This document shows positions 40,521 through 50,191 of a stretch of DNA of 64,000 nucleotides, in pieces. The stretch lies in assembly GCA_964019655.1 (NCBI GenBank), contig CAXHTR010000007.1, positions 1 to 64,000 of the forward strand, in the 5' to 3' direction. Each line of letters starts with the position of its first letter. The stretch's first letter is position 1. The notes under the pieces were generated by a model that saw only the letters and a program-made list of their open reading frames with translations, was not told the origin of the DNA and searched no databases. A program made the position numbers and the translations under genes. The stretch comes from Perkinsela sp. pyNocScin1 (Eukaryota; Euglenozoa; Kinetoplastea; Prokinetoplastida; Perkinselidae).

Positions 40521-40640
40521 AGCTGTAGAACTCCACAACTTGCATGCGAGCGTAATCATTCGCACTACTTTTCCTAAAAAGATCCCAATTTTGTCACTCA
40601 GCATGTACGTTTCATCCCATTCCTATATTCTTTGCTACAA

Positions 40641-41279
40641 ATGCACTTTCTCCTCTGTGCCGACTTGTCTATCGCCGGCCGTGTTGATCTATCAATGCTC
40701 ACTGACCAGAACCTTATGGAGCTATTTTTCACGCCAAATGACTACGACAAAGCCCGAAAGCAGTTTGGTGGCGACGAAAACGATGCTTGCTCGTGGAAGC
40801 GGACCAGCTGTGATGGCAAGGGCCGCTTGACTGAGATCAGCTGGCACAGCGCCTTTGTCAAGCTCCGGGGATCAATCGATATGACGATGCTCCCGCCAAG
40901 GCTGGTGACCCTCAACCTCTACTATCAGCCGCTCCGTGGCGAAGTCAACACGAGCGCCCTACCGGAGACGCTGCGATCGATCTGCATCGATCACTCGGAG
41001 CTGGTGGGCACTGTGGATATGGGCAACCTCCCGCGGTGGCTGCGGGGCTTCACTGTGCACGACAATCGCATCACAGCGGTGGTCAACATCTGCAACTTCC
41101 CAGAGACGCTCAGGCACTGCAGGCTCGAAGAGGACCAAATTGTTGAGAAGACGGTTCGCATCGGTCGGCTGCCAGACACAGAAGTCTATCTGAATGTTTA
41201 CCGCTGCGGCTTCAAGGTAGTCGAGTTTGAGAACCCAGAAGACGAGAGGCGGGTGTATTGGAACAAGCCGTGGGTGTGA
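40641..41279 (+). CDS. LRR protein, type A
   Basis: A 212-residue protein. ATG 40641 gives the family leader MHFLLCADLSIAGRVDLSML. Then FFTPNDYDKARKQFGGDENDA and a cap with both Cys (50, 57) but Arg in place of the Gly after Trp52. The body is typical: GSIDMTMLPPRL, LRGEVNTSALPETL, GTVDMGNLPRWL, RITAVVNICNFPETL, IGRLPDTE, ENPEDERRVYW. First intact gene of the main array. Confidence 0.88.
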   Translation: MHFLLCADLSIAGRVDLSMLTDQNLMELFFTPNDYDKARKQFGGDENDACSWKRTSCDGKGRLTEISWHSAFVKLRGSIDMTMLPPRLVTLNLYYQPLRGEVNTSALPETLRSICIDHSELVGTVDMGNLPRWLRGFTVHDNRITAVVNICNFPETLRHCRLEEDQIVEKTVRIGRLPDTEVYLNVYRCGFKVVEFENPEDERRVYWNKPWV

Positions 41280-42005
41280 GGCGATTTCTTGAGTGTATAT
41301 TGAGGAAGAAATTTATCGATTGAGTGTATCTTGGATATTTTAGCGTTGATTCAGTGTGGCCCGAAAATTATATATGGAGAATGTAAGATTGTTCCTGTTT
41401 CAGGTATTTCTACGCTTATTCTCGAAATGTGTGCATAGACTTCCTGTGCAGTTTTTTCTCGCAAAGGCAAGTGACCCGATGCTCTTGATAACAAACAGAC
41501 ATTCACAAATTCGCACGCATCGGAGTTCCCTTCGACGTTGATAGCCTTGCTCGTCGCTTGGTGAATTTTAGATTAGAGGCCAGTCACGAGTGCCGAGGCG
41601 GAGCGTTGTATGCGATTTCGTATTGATTGGCTATTCACAAAGCGCTTTGCAATCGGTGTGCGCAAGTCACCAAGCCTTTGGTGGTACTATGCTATTCGAT
41701 GCTAGGAAAACTGCTTTCGTATTATGTGCCTGTTGCCACTTACGGGCACTCTGGACCTAGCAGCCTGCCCGTCAAAAATTTGTCTTATTGATTCCTTCGA
41801 CAATTGGGAGCATAGAGAGCGTTGTATCGAAAGGAAATAGTGAGGTGACTATTCAATTTAAAGAAGCTTCGCCGAACGCGCTCGACCAGACAGTGCTATA
41901 AGCATGGGTAAAGCCTGGGGCAGAAAAGCGAAAGAAATGTGCACATGTGGACGAGTATCACTGTAATTCACTTTCTCTTTTTTACGGCTTTCATACGCAT
42001 CACAC
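41280..42005. other. spacer with a tiny LRR relic
   Basis: 726 bp without a functional gene. At 41732-41776 one frame reads LPLTGTLDLAACPSK, which matches a family repeat (LTGTLDLAALPSKL). The surroundings are too decayed to extend it. It marks a former gene copy. Confidence 0.4.
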
Positions 42006-43010
42006 ATGCTTTTTCTCACAATCTCCGCGGACTCTGCCCTCGGGCGCTTTGATCCGCGAACGCTTTCCGATGTAGACAAGATGGAAATTTTTGTGAGCAC
42101 GCTCGACGAGAATTTCCAGTCGAGGTTTATGGACGAGAGCGGTGACTTCATCGACGTCTGTAAGTGGATGGGCGTGATATGTGACGAGCACGGCACTGTC
42201 CAAGGTGTCCACTGGAACTTTGCACTGTCATTTCAGGGCTCGATTTCGTTCGACTTGCTGCCGGACAACCTCACGCACCTCAGCGTGTCGATGAACAGGT
42301 ACTCGCCCGGGTCCCTCAGCGGGACACTCAGCACGGCTGCACTGCCGTCAGGACTAGAGAGCTTTGTCGCTGCCTATCAGGCCCTCGAAGGCACAGTTGA
42401 TCTGTGCACTCTGCCCAGTGCCCTTCAGGCGCTAATTCTCGACCACAACAATTTTTCCGGTGGTATCCAGCTCGATGGCCTCCCAAGTGGACTCCAAAAG
42501 CTAAGTCTCCTTGGGAATAATTTTACAGGGGGCATTAATCTTGAGCACCTGCCTAAAAAGCTCGAGATCCTGAATCTGCACGGCAATAAACTTTCCGGCG
42601 AAGTCTGCCTCGAAAAGCTCCCAGGCAGCTTGGAGCTCCTCAACCTCGCGAGCAATCAGCTTGAGGGTGAAGTTCGCTTCGGACCCGGAGCTCGCAAGCT
42701 CACAAATGTTAGCCTCGCTGACAATGCCTTTACAGGCCAAATCAGCTTTCCACCGAAGCTACAGATAGGGCTCTATGCGAAAAATCGTTTTACGGGGACA
42801 ATCGACCTCGGGGCGCTGCCGGCTGGTCTGCGCCACCTGAACGCCGCGGGCAATGAAATTGGTGGGTCGCTTGACTTCCTGCATATCCCACGGGGCGTTT
42901 CAAAGCTCATTCTGACCGACAATGCGCTCACGGGGAGCGTGGACTTTGATCATGTGCCCGATGAGCTGCACGAATTGGAAATTTCTGGGAATAAGTTCAC
43001 AAATGTATGA
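42006..43010 (+). CDS. LRR protein, type B, about 11 repeats
   Basis: A 334-residue protein with leader MLFLTISADSALGRF; a stop lies 14 codons upstream in frame, so the leader is truly short. Type B cap region FMDESGDFIDVC with Cys52-K-Trp54-M-G-V-I-Cys59. About eleven regular repeats run to the end (NNFSGGIQLDGLPSGLQKL, NNFTGGINLEHLPKKLEIL, NKLSGEVCLEKLPGSLELL, NALTGSVDFDHVPDELHEL). There is no anchor, membrane helix or distinct C-cap: the protein stops within the solenoid. Best example of the long form. Confidence 0.9.
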   Translation: MLFLTISADSALGRFDPRTLSDVDKMEIFVSTLDENFQSRFMDESGDFIDVCKWMGVICDEHGTVQGVHWNFALSFQGSISFDLLPDNLTHLSVSMNRYSPGSLSGTLSTAALPSGLESFVAAYQALEGTVDLCTLPSALQALILDHNNFSGGIQLDGLPSGLQKLSLLGNNFTGGINLEHLPKKLEILNLHGNKLSGEVCLEKLPGSLELLNLASNQLEGEVRFGPGARKLTNVSLADNAFTGQISFPPKLQIGLYAKNRFTGTIDLGALPAGLRHLNAAGNEIGGSLDFLHIPRGVSKLILTDNALTGSVDFDHVPDELHELEISGNKFTNV

Positions 43011-43114
43011 CTGAAAGCTGAAAAGATTGAAACTTGACATAAAGATTGCGTATTTCGTAAAAATATAAAAAAGATTCAAAATCTTCCCTTCGTCTGCATT
43101 CATCAGATATTTCA

Positions 43115-43741
43115 ATGCTTCTCCTTTGTACTGACTTCCTACACGCAGGCCGGCCAGACGCGGATCTCCTCACAGATACCCAGCGCATGCAGCTCTTTTT
43201 CACGCCGGACGACTTTGATGCAGCACATGCGCTTCTCGAGGGAGACGCCGACAGCGCTTGTTCCTGGCGAGGCGTCCAGTGCCTGTACGAGGGGGAAGAT
43301 GTCGCGACGATCATCTGGATGCGGCACTACTTCATTCTCGAAGGGTCAATTGACTTTCGAATGACACCGACGCACATCGATTTTCTCAGCCTCTCTGACC
43401 AAAAGCTCACGGGGACCATCGAGACAGCAGCGCTCCCTGCTTCACTCGTCGTTTTCACCGTGCATCGCTGCCTTTTCTCGGGAGCGCTTCACCTGCACGA
43501 CTTACCGCCGAAAATGAACAATTTCAGCGTCACTGGCAACCGAATCACAGCGCTTGGGGACATACGAAATGTACCGGTTGGCCTCATAGAGCTGGAGGTG
43601 TTCGAGGAAAACAATGTAGTGAAACAAATTCACGTCGGAATGCTCCCAGACAGCGAACTGAAGGTGAGGCTCCACGGCTGTGGCGTGACGCAGGTCATGT
43701 TTAAAAAAGAAGGCGATCTTGGCCGTGTAAGCTACGAGTAG
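43115..43741 (+). CDS. LRR protein, type A
   Basis: A 208-residue protein. Leader MLLLCTDFLHAGRPDADLLTD, FFTPDDFDAAHALLEGDADSA, intact cap (Cys49, Trp51, Cys56). The following repeats are GSIDFRMTPTHI, LTGTIETAALPASL, FSGALHLHDLPPKM, RITALGDIRNVPVGL, then GMLPDSELKVRLHGCGV and RVSYE. The AG at 43105-43106 sits ten bases before the ATG. Confidence 0.88.
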   Translation: MLLLCTDFLHAGRPDADLLTDTQRMQLFFTPDDFDAAHALLEGDADSACSWRGVQCLYEGEDVATIIWMRHYFILEGSIDFRMTPTHIDFLSLSDQKLTGTIETAALPASLVVFTVHRCLFSGALHLHDLPPKMNNFSVTGNRITALGDIRNVPVGLIELEVFEENNVVKQIHVGMLPDSELKVRLHGCGVTQVMFKKEGDLGRVSYE

Positions 43742-43826
43742 GTGAATTCCATTGTGTATCGAAAGGGTTAAAAGGATTAATCTTTTTCTGTATCCTCAGA
43801 AGTTTTCAGCTACTTCTTCTCAAAAA

Positions 43827-44462
43827 ATGCTCATCCTCGCAATTTCGAGCGATGGCCCTGTTGGACGCGTTGACGTTGGCTCACTCACAGACCAGCAGCA
43901 CATGGAGCTGTTCTTTGTGCCAGACTATGAAAAGGCTATCCATGGGGTCTTCGGAGGAGACCCGGATGACGCCTGCACATGGAAGGGAGTCACGTGCTCG
44001 GAAGACGAGCGCATTGAACTTCTTATGTTCGATACGGCTGTCTCTCCATTGCTCGGATCGGTGTGCTTTGCCATGCTCCCACCCGCCGTCATTAGATGCA
44101 TCCTCTTCCGGCAGCCCATGTACGGCGAAATCGACACGAGAGCTCTTCCACGCGTTATGCGAGAGTTCGAGGCCAACCAATGCCGCTTCACGGGGACGGT
44201 GGATCTCGGCTCCCTGCCCGACACCCTTCAGACTTTGTACATCGGCGGTAATCAAGTCACTGACATACGAAACATATGCAATCTGCCAAAGTCACTCTAT
44301 ACATGCTGTGTGCACGAAAGTTCCATTGTCAAGGAGGAAGTTTACGTGCACAAAATGCCAAGCACTGGGCTGCACGTTTCACTCGCCAGCTGCAAAATCG
44401 ACAAGGTCGTGTGCGAGGATCAGATTGATAGGCGCAGGGTCTTTATATCGAAGAAGCGGTGA
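43827..44462 (+). CDS. LRR protein, type A
   Basis: A 211-residue protein. The frame is open 25 codons further upstream, but only from a TTG; ATG 43827 gives the family leader MLILAISSDGPVGRVDVGSL. Intact cap (Cys50-T-Trp52-K-G-V-T-Cys57). Repeats: GSVCFAMLPPAV, YGEIDTRALPRVM, FTGTVDLGSLPDTL, QVTDIRNICNLPKSL. Ends KIDKVVCEDQIDRRRVFI. Confidence 0.88.
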   Translation: MLILAISSDGPVGRVDVGSLTDQQHMELFFVPDYEKAIHGVFGGDPDDACTWKGVTCSEDERIELLMFDTAVSPLLGSVCFAMLPPAVIRCILFRQPMYGEIDTRALPRVMREFEANQCRFTGTVDLGSLPDTLQTLYIGGNQVTDIRNICNLPKSLYTCCVHESSIVKEEVYVHKMPSTGLHVSLASCKIDKVVCEDQIDRRRVFISKKR

Positions 44463-44986
44463 AGGTGCCTCACTGACATGTGATTGAAGTTTTTAGAAAG
44501 AATAGCGCTGTAGATATCGATGCGTAAAAGTACATAGATTTGACCCATTTCTACTTGGTGCATTTATTTCATACAAACTGTATGTACTTTTCTCTTAGCT
44601 CCATCTGAATGAAACAGACGAGGTGTAGACCGTATGGGAGAAGGATTGACCTGCTGCTTCATTTCCATGTGATTGAGATCAGGGAAGTACTCCCATCAAA
44701 TGAAAGCTATTGATAGACGATCTTCAGATTCCATGAGTGTCAACTATGATGGAGAATATTTTTCTTTGCCTCTTCAAGCCGTGCACGCAGATTATTCAAA
44801 GGGTGACAAGCATTTTCCTTTTGGCAATTTTTTGGCGCATTCGATCATTCATGTGGAATCTATCACTGTGTGGATGGCCATGTCTGAGGTAGAAGCTATC
44901 AAAACGAAGCAGCAGATATTGTAACATATTCTTTCATTATAGCCGAATCGCCTTTACCAATTTTTCACATATATTTACTCACGAAA
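44463..44986. other. intergenic, nothing recognised
   Basis: 524 bp. A short plus-strand frame at 44673-44924 has no family match or ATG-led support and is not annotated. Confidence 0.5.
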
Positions 44987-45649
44987 ATGAATTTCTTCTA
45001 CTTTGCTGACGTACTCCCCACTGGCCGCATCAACACGGCAATGCTCTCAGACCTCGAGATAATGGAGATCATGTACACGCCACTCAACGACCAGCCAGCG
45101 CACAAAGTGCTCAAAGGAGACCCCAATGATGTCTCTACGTGGGAGGGCGTGCGGTGCGACGACGAAGGGCACATCGTCGTGATCTCGTGGATGCAGGCGG
45201 TAATCGTGTTGCGCGGCTCAGTGGACTTTTCAACTCTGCCTCCGCGCCTGGAAAGCTTCTACCTCATGGACCAGCTCTTTGAAGGAGAAATTAAGACAAC
45301 GAATCTCCCTGAGAACCTCAGGACCTTCTCTGTCTTCAACTGCCCCAATATCTCCGGGACACTGGACGTGGGCCAGCTGCCACGCACGCTCACGTCGCTC
45401 GTCGTGAAGCGCAACTGTGTCACAAGTCTCCAGAACGTTCGGAATCTGCCGCCGAATCTCGAGCGCTTTGTCGTTTGCGAGCGATTTGTGGAAGAGAATG
45501 TCATCGAAATTGGAAAGCTTCCGACCTCGATGGCCGTGGATGACCGGGGCTTCGCAGTGGACTTACAAATCGACCTGCGTGGCTCTGGAATTAGCGAGGT
45601 TGTCTGTGAGGTAGAGGCAGACAAAGAAAGGGTGCTGTATTCACGCTGA
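44987..45649 (+). CDS. LRR protein, type A, cap Cys lost
   Basis: A 220-residue protein with leader MNFFYFADVLPTGRINTAML. The first cap Cys is Ser50 (DVSTWEGVRC), leaving Cys57 unpaired. The body is typical type A: GSVDFSTLPPRL, FEGEIKTTNLPENL, ISGTLDVGQLPRTL, CVTSLQNVRNLPPNL, IGKLPTSM, GISEVVCEVEADKERVLY. A few extra residues (AVDDRGFAVDLQ) lengthen the C-terminal block. Confidence 0.87.
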   Translation: MNFFYFADVLPTGRINTAMLSDLEIMEIMYTPLNDQPAHKVLKGDPNDVSTWEGVRCDDEGHIVVISWMQAVIVLRGSVDFSTLPPRLESFYLMDQLFEGEIKTTNLPENLRTFSVFNCPNISGTLDVGQLPRTLTSLVVKRNCVTSLQNVRNLPPNLERFVVCERFVEENVIEIGKLPTSMAVDDRGFAVDLQIDLRGSGISEVVCEVEADKERVLYSR

Positions 45650-45803
45650 TAGACACATTTTGGAGAATGAGAGAAATATGAATTTGATACCAAAAGAAAG
45701 CGAATAAGTGAGTGAAAAAGTAGTGAAGAAATCTCTCGGAGGACATCAACTAAAAAAAGTCTTGTTTGTTCATCTTTCAGTTTCTTGAGGTGAAGTACCC
45801 AAA

Positions 45804-46433
45804 ATGAATTTTCTTCTCGCTGCTGATATTCCAGGCATCGGCCGACCTGAGGCCGTCCTGCTCACCGACCAACAGCGCATGGAGCTCCTGTTCACCCCGA
45901 AGCATGAAGCTGAGTCTCGCGCCGCGCTCCAGGGCGACTTATTTGATTCATGCTCTTGGAATGGCATTTCCTGTGCCGCTGGTGGTGAAGTTATGATCAT
46001 TAACTGGAGCAGCGGCAACGTTGTGCTGCACGGTTCTCTGGACTTCCAAATGATTCCGCTGCACTGCCGCCGATTTTCGCTCATCAAGCAGGACCTTGAA
46101 GGTGAAATCAGGACGAACGACCTGCCCAGGAATATGGTCAACTTTACCGTCGAGGGATGCACTGTGTATGGAACAGTTGACCTGGGGAACCTGCCTATGA
46201 CACTGAGTATTTTTATAGTGTGTAGCAATCGCATTACACACATTGAAAATATCATCAATCTCCCGGATAGGCTCGACTGGTGCCGGGTGCGGGATCCAAA
46301 CGTTGTACAAGAGAGTTTGCACATTGGATCGCTGCCTCCAGGAGGCATGCGTGTGGATCTGAAGGGGTGCCACATCAAAGAATTGACATTGGAAAATCCC
46401 TCTGATGCAGATCGGGTTATTTTGGATGAGTAG
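45804..46433 (+). CDS. LRR protein, type A
   Basis: A 209-residue protein with leader MNFLLAADIPGIGRPEAVLL. Cap intact (Cys50-S-Trp52-N-G-I-S-Cys57). Repeats: GSLDFQMIPLHC, LEGEIRTNDLPRNM, VYGTVDLGNLPMTL, RITHIENIINLPDRL, IGSLPPGG, ENPSDADRVILDE. A good acceptor-like CATCTTTCAG lies 23 bases before the ATG. Confidence 0.88.
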   Translation: MNFLLAADIPGIGRPEAVLLTDQQRMELLFTPKHEAESRAALQGDLFDSCSWNGISCAAGGEVMIINWSSGNVVLHGSLDFQMIPLHCRRFSLIKQDLEGEIRTNDLPRNMVNFTVEGCTVYGTVDLGNLPMTLSIFIVCSNRITHIENIINLPDRLDWCRVRDPNVVQESLHIGSLPPGGMRVDLKGCHIKELTLENPSDADRVILDE

Positions 46434-46512
46434 ACAGATAAGTGTTTGAAGGGATTTGACTTCTTAGACCATCCTAAGATTCCCATTTTCATTCGACCCT
46501 TTTCCCACACGT

Positions 46513-47136
46513 ATGCTCCAAATTCTCTGCGCCGAAGTGTCTCACACAGGCCGCATCAGTCCGTCGATGCTTGCCGACCAAGAACTCGTTGAACTACTTT
46601 TTACGCCAGATAGCCCCAAAGATTCCCGTGCGGCATTTCGTGGTGATCCCGACGATGCGTGCTCTTGGAGCGAAATCTACTGTGACGAGGCCAAAAATAT
46701 AACAGAGATCTCTTGGGACAGAACGTTCATCGAGCTGGAGGGATCAATGAACATGCAGTTCCTTCCGCAGAAGCTCGTTATATTCAGCCTGTACGCCCAG
46801 CCGATCCGCGGAACGATCGACACTTCGAGCCTCCCACAGACGATGCGCACGCTGAGCATTGACGAGTGCGAGATCAGTGGAACCGTCGACCTTGGAAATT
46901 TGCCGCCTCGTATCGACAGCATTCGCATTCGCGACAACAAGATCACAGCAATCGAAAACGTGTGTAACCTTCCGCTCAGTATGCGGACCCTTTGTGTGCA
47001 GGAAGAGAACATAGTGAGTAAAAAGCTGCACATTGGGGTGCTTCCCGAAAATGGAAGAGCAATAAATTTCATCGGCTGTGAACTGACCGATGTGACGTTT
47101 GAGAATCCGAAAGATGTGCAGCGGGTCAATCTATAG
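46513..47136 (+). CDS. LRR protein, type A
   Basis: A 207-residue protein with leader MLQILCAEVSHTGRISPSML. Cap Cys50, Trp52 and Cys57 are present, but the Gly is Glu (CSWSEIYC). Repeats: GSMNMQFLPQKL, IRGTIDTSSLPQTM, ISGTVDLGNLPPRI, KITAIENVCNLPLSM, IGVLPENG, ENPKDVQRVNL. It follows the previous gene by only 79 bases, the tightest spacing in the array. Confidence 0.88.
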   Translation: MLQILCAEVSHTGRISPSMLADQELVELLFTPDSPKDSRAAFRGDPDDACSWSEIYCDEAKNITEISWDRTFIELEGSMNMQFLPQKLVIFSLYAQPIRGTIDTSSLPQTMRTLSIDECEISGTVDLGNLPPRIDSIRIRDNKITAIENVCNLPLSMRTLCVQEENIVSKKLHIGVLPENGRAINFIGCELTDVTFENPKDVQRVNL

Positions 47137-47210
47137 AAAAGTCTGAAGCGTAGAAATTACAAATTCCTCCAACCAGTATTTTTCTCTTTTAAGATCTGCT
47201 ACTACTGATT

Positions 47211-48624
47211 ATGCATTTCTTCACGTATATTCTCCTAGCAGACCCAGCCGAAAGCCTCAGCCGGCTCGACCCATCGTTATTCAGCGACCAGGTCCGCATG
47301 GAAATCGCCTTTGCCAATATTGAGACGAAAGTGACCTTCGTCGAAGAGGATGGGTCCTTCAGTGATCTCAAGAAATGGCCAGGCGTCCATTTCAACGAGA
47401 AAAACGAAGTCATTGAGTTCATCAACTGCTACGGCGATGCGAACAGCAGGTACGCGATGCGGGGCCACATCGACTTCGGCTTTCTACCGCAAACAATCCA
47501 AAAGTGCGTGGTACACTTCAATAACCTAGAGGGCACGCTCACAGCAGGTGATTTGCTGCAAGATCTTCGGTACTTTTCGGCGCACAGCAATGCGATCGCC
47601 GGGCAGATGAATACAGCTGAGATGCCAGAAAATCTTACATTTTTCAGCATTTCCATGAACAAATTCGACGGCGAGTTCAATCTTCGCACGCTCCCCGTGT
47701 CCATGGAGAAGCTAAAAATCCAGCACAACTTTTCCACAGGGACTATTGCGCTCACTGACTTGCCGCCAAAGCTGACGCACCTGAACATGGGCAAGAACCG
47801 ATTTTTCGGAACTGTCGATCTGACGCGGCTCAACTCTGTCATTGAGCTTCTTTATCTCAACAAAAATCAGCTCACAGGGGAAATTGTGTTTCAAAATGCG
47901 CCAAAGTCTCTCGTTGCCTTTCGAATCGACGAAAACAGTTTTCATGGGAGTTTGGACGTGGCAGCACTGCCACAAAATTTGGAATTTTTGGGTGCAGCCG
48001 GCAATCAATTTGTAGAGGCGTTTCCGTTCGAGGACTGTCCGGACTCGCTTGAGATGCTTTTGCTCCTTGATAACCAATTTTTGGGGGAGCGTGCAGCCTG
48101 CGAAGTGGCCATCAGCGCTCAAAGTTGCAACGATCGGCGGAAATATGTTTTTGGGTGGTTTCGCTTTTGGTGACCTCAAGGACAAAATAGAGGTCCTGAG
48201 CCTCCGCAAGTGTGCTTTTAGCGGCAATATCCGCACCTACAAGCTCCCGAACTCGATGACGCACCTGCACATTGCGAACAACGCGTTCGCGGGGAGTTTC
48301 GAATTTCAGACACTTCCAAAAAATCTGACATTCTTATCCATCGCGAGCAATCGGCTGAGCGGCGAAGTCCACTTCTCTGCATTGCCCGCCGGCCTAAAGG
48401 AGGTTAATGCCTCAAACAATTCGTTTGTTGGAGAAATTAACATGCAATTCGTTCCAGCGGATCTCTCGAAGCTCAATTTTTCAAATAATCGCCTGCGTCA
48501 GGTCATACATGCACCTCCAGAAATGAAAATCGAGGCGGGGCCGGATGGCCATCTCACATGTGTGCAGATGGGTGATTCGAAGTTAAATGTGCGGTTGCAG
48601 TGCAAACCGTATCGTCGGCGATGA
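47211..48624 (+). pseudogene. long LRR gene, type B, with one frameshift
   Basis: The frame opened by ATG 47211 (MHFFTYILLADPAESLSRLD) encodes type B repeats to about 48083. The same LRR pattern continues in the next frame to 48624. The switch coincides with a run of five G at 48083-48087; one G too many accounts for it. Both halves keep perfect repeat spacing, so the damage is recent or a sequencing error. The cap has lost both Cys (KKWPGVHF). At about 470 residues the joined product would be the longest member of the family. Confidence 0.82.
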
Positions 48625-48733
48625 ATTTAAATTAGTGAATTAATTAGTGAATTAATGAATTTTAGTAGAGGTACCACTGGGCTATTCGAAAGCTTTTGGC
48701 ATTCGTTTGGCATGATCAAACTGTTTCCCTATT

Positions 48734-49393
48734 ATGTCCATGCTTTTTCTGCTCTTCGCTGACATTCCAGGCCTCGGCCGCATGAGCCGATCAATGCTGT
48801 GTGACCAAGATCGCGTCGAGATGCTCTTTGTCCCAACAGACGACCGCAAGAGTCTCAGCAGGGGCCATGCCGATGTCTGTGCGTGGTGGGGCGTTCAGTG
48901 CGATGACTCGTCGAATGTCACAAAGATCGTCTGGAACCACGATGGACCGGAGCTTCACGGCTCGATTGATTTTGCGATGCTGCCACCACTGCTCACTTGG
49001 ATCGGTATTCATGCGCGAAATGTCGAGGGTGACGTTGGCGCCCTAGCGTACCCAGAAGGTCTGGAGTATATTCTGCTGTCGAAGTGCTGGTTTAGTGGAA
49101 GGCTTGACCTCAGCTGCCTGCCGAAAAAATTGAAATTCTTTTTCGTATTGGAAAACCAAATTCAGCAAATTGGGACAATAGCCAATCTCCCAGAGACGCT
49201 CGCGTTCTTCCACTTGTACGAGAAATTCGTGACGCAGCGTTCTTTGCGAATCGGGAAGCTCCCGGAAAGTGGCTTCGAGATGAGAGTCACTGTTGGCTTC
49301 AGTGTGGCAGGAAGGTTTGTCGAGCCTGACCTTTGCTATGAAGATTTGAATGACAGAAGCCGTGTGCATCGGTATAAGACAGGGGCCAACTAG
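48734..49393 (+). CDS. LRR protein, type A
   Basis: A 219-residue protein. Two close ATGs (48734, 48740); leader MSMLFLLFADIPGLGRMSRS. Cap intact (Cys49-A-Trp51-W-G-V-Q-Cys56). Repeats: GSIDFAMLPPLL, VEGDVGALAYPEGL, FSGRLDLSCLPKKL, QIQQIGTIANLPETL, IGKLPESG. The C-terminal block is longer than usual (VGFSVAGRFVEPDLCYEDL). Confidence 0.87.
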   Translation: MSMLFLLFADIPGLGRMSRSMLCDQDRVEMLFVPTDDRKSLSRGHADVCAWWGVQCDDSSNVTKIVWNHDGPELHGSIDFAMLPPLLTWIGIHARNVEGDVGALAYPEGLEYILLSKCWFSGRLDLSCLPKKLKFFFVLENQIQQIGTIANLPETLAFFHLYEKFVTQRSLRIGKLPESGFEMRVTVGFSVAGRFVEPDLCYEDLNDRSRVHRYKTGAN

Positions 49394-49461
49394 CGACTGA
49401 GCGAATATCGATGTAGAGGAACGATTTGACGCATCTCAAGTGCTCATAGGCGCAAGGACAG

Positions 49462-50066
49462 AAATGAAGGCAGGGAAAAGGTCTGCTCTTGAGGTGGCAC
49501 TCCGATACGACACGGAAGGCACAGTTCGAAGCATCGAGTGGCGCAGCTTCAATTTTCCCACGAGTGGATCTATGAACTTCCAAAAAATGCCAAAGAGCTG
49601 AAGTAAATCACCCTACAAGGCAAAGACGCTTAGGTAGAGTGTTTTAGCGCGGTTTTTCTTTCACATGTGCTTAAATATATAGCTTAATATGGCGATGCTG
49701 CCCGGAGAGCTGCGTGAGCTTAGTCTGGGCTACCAGCCCTTTCGAGGTGATGTGAACACGAGCGCTCTTCCTTTCAAACTCAGAGTGTTCTGCATCCAGT
49801 ACACGTTTCTCTCGGGGAAGCTTGATGTGTCCAACCTCCCGAGGAAATTGACAGAGTTCCACGTGAAAGGGAATAAAATAACGGGTGTAGGAGACATTGT
49901 GAATCTGCCACAAACGATCCAGTTTTTCACGATCGTAGAGAATATCACAGAACGGCGCATACGAATCGGGAAACTCCCGAGAAGCTTGCGCCATATATCC
50001 TTGCGAGCCTGTGGATTCACCAATATTGAATTGGATAATCCATCAGATAGGGTGCTGGTGAAATAA
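49462..50066 (+). pseudogene. decayed LRR gene, type A, in two pieces
   Basis: Around 49462-49645 the cap and first repeat survive only in mixed frames: the C-S-W motif reads TGC TCT TGA (Trp to stop), then another frame reads DTEGTVRSIEW and GSMNFQKMP, with stops after it. From ATG 49689 to 50066 the rest of a type A body is open (ELRELSLGYQPFRGDVNTSA, LSGKLDVSNLPRKL, KITGVGDIVNLPQTI, IGKLPRSL, DNPSDRVLVK). The second piece alone could still be translated as 125 residues without leader or cap. Confidence 0.75.
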
Positions 50067-50191
50067 GGGAATGAAGTATTCAGGGTAAGGCCAATGCGGT
50101 GGGAAAGATTCAATGCATGTAAATGAAAGACACACATATTGTCGTGTGAAAGTGGAAACTTACCTTCCTTTTGATGAATTTTTTCAGCTCA

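Noticed and set aside
44673-44924. 83-residue plus-strand frame
   Set aside because: It begins at a non-ATG codon and has no similarity to the neighbours or gene-like base use.
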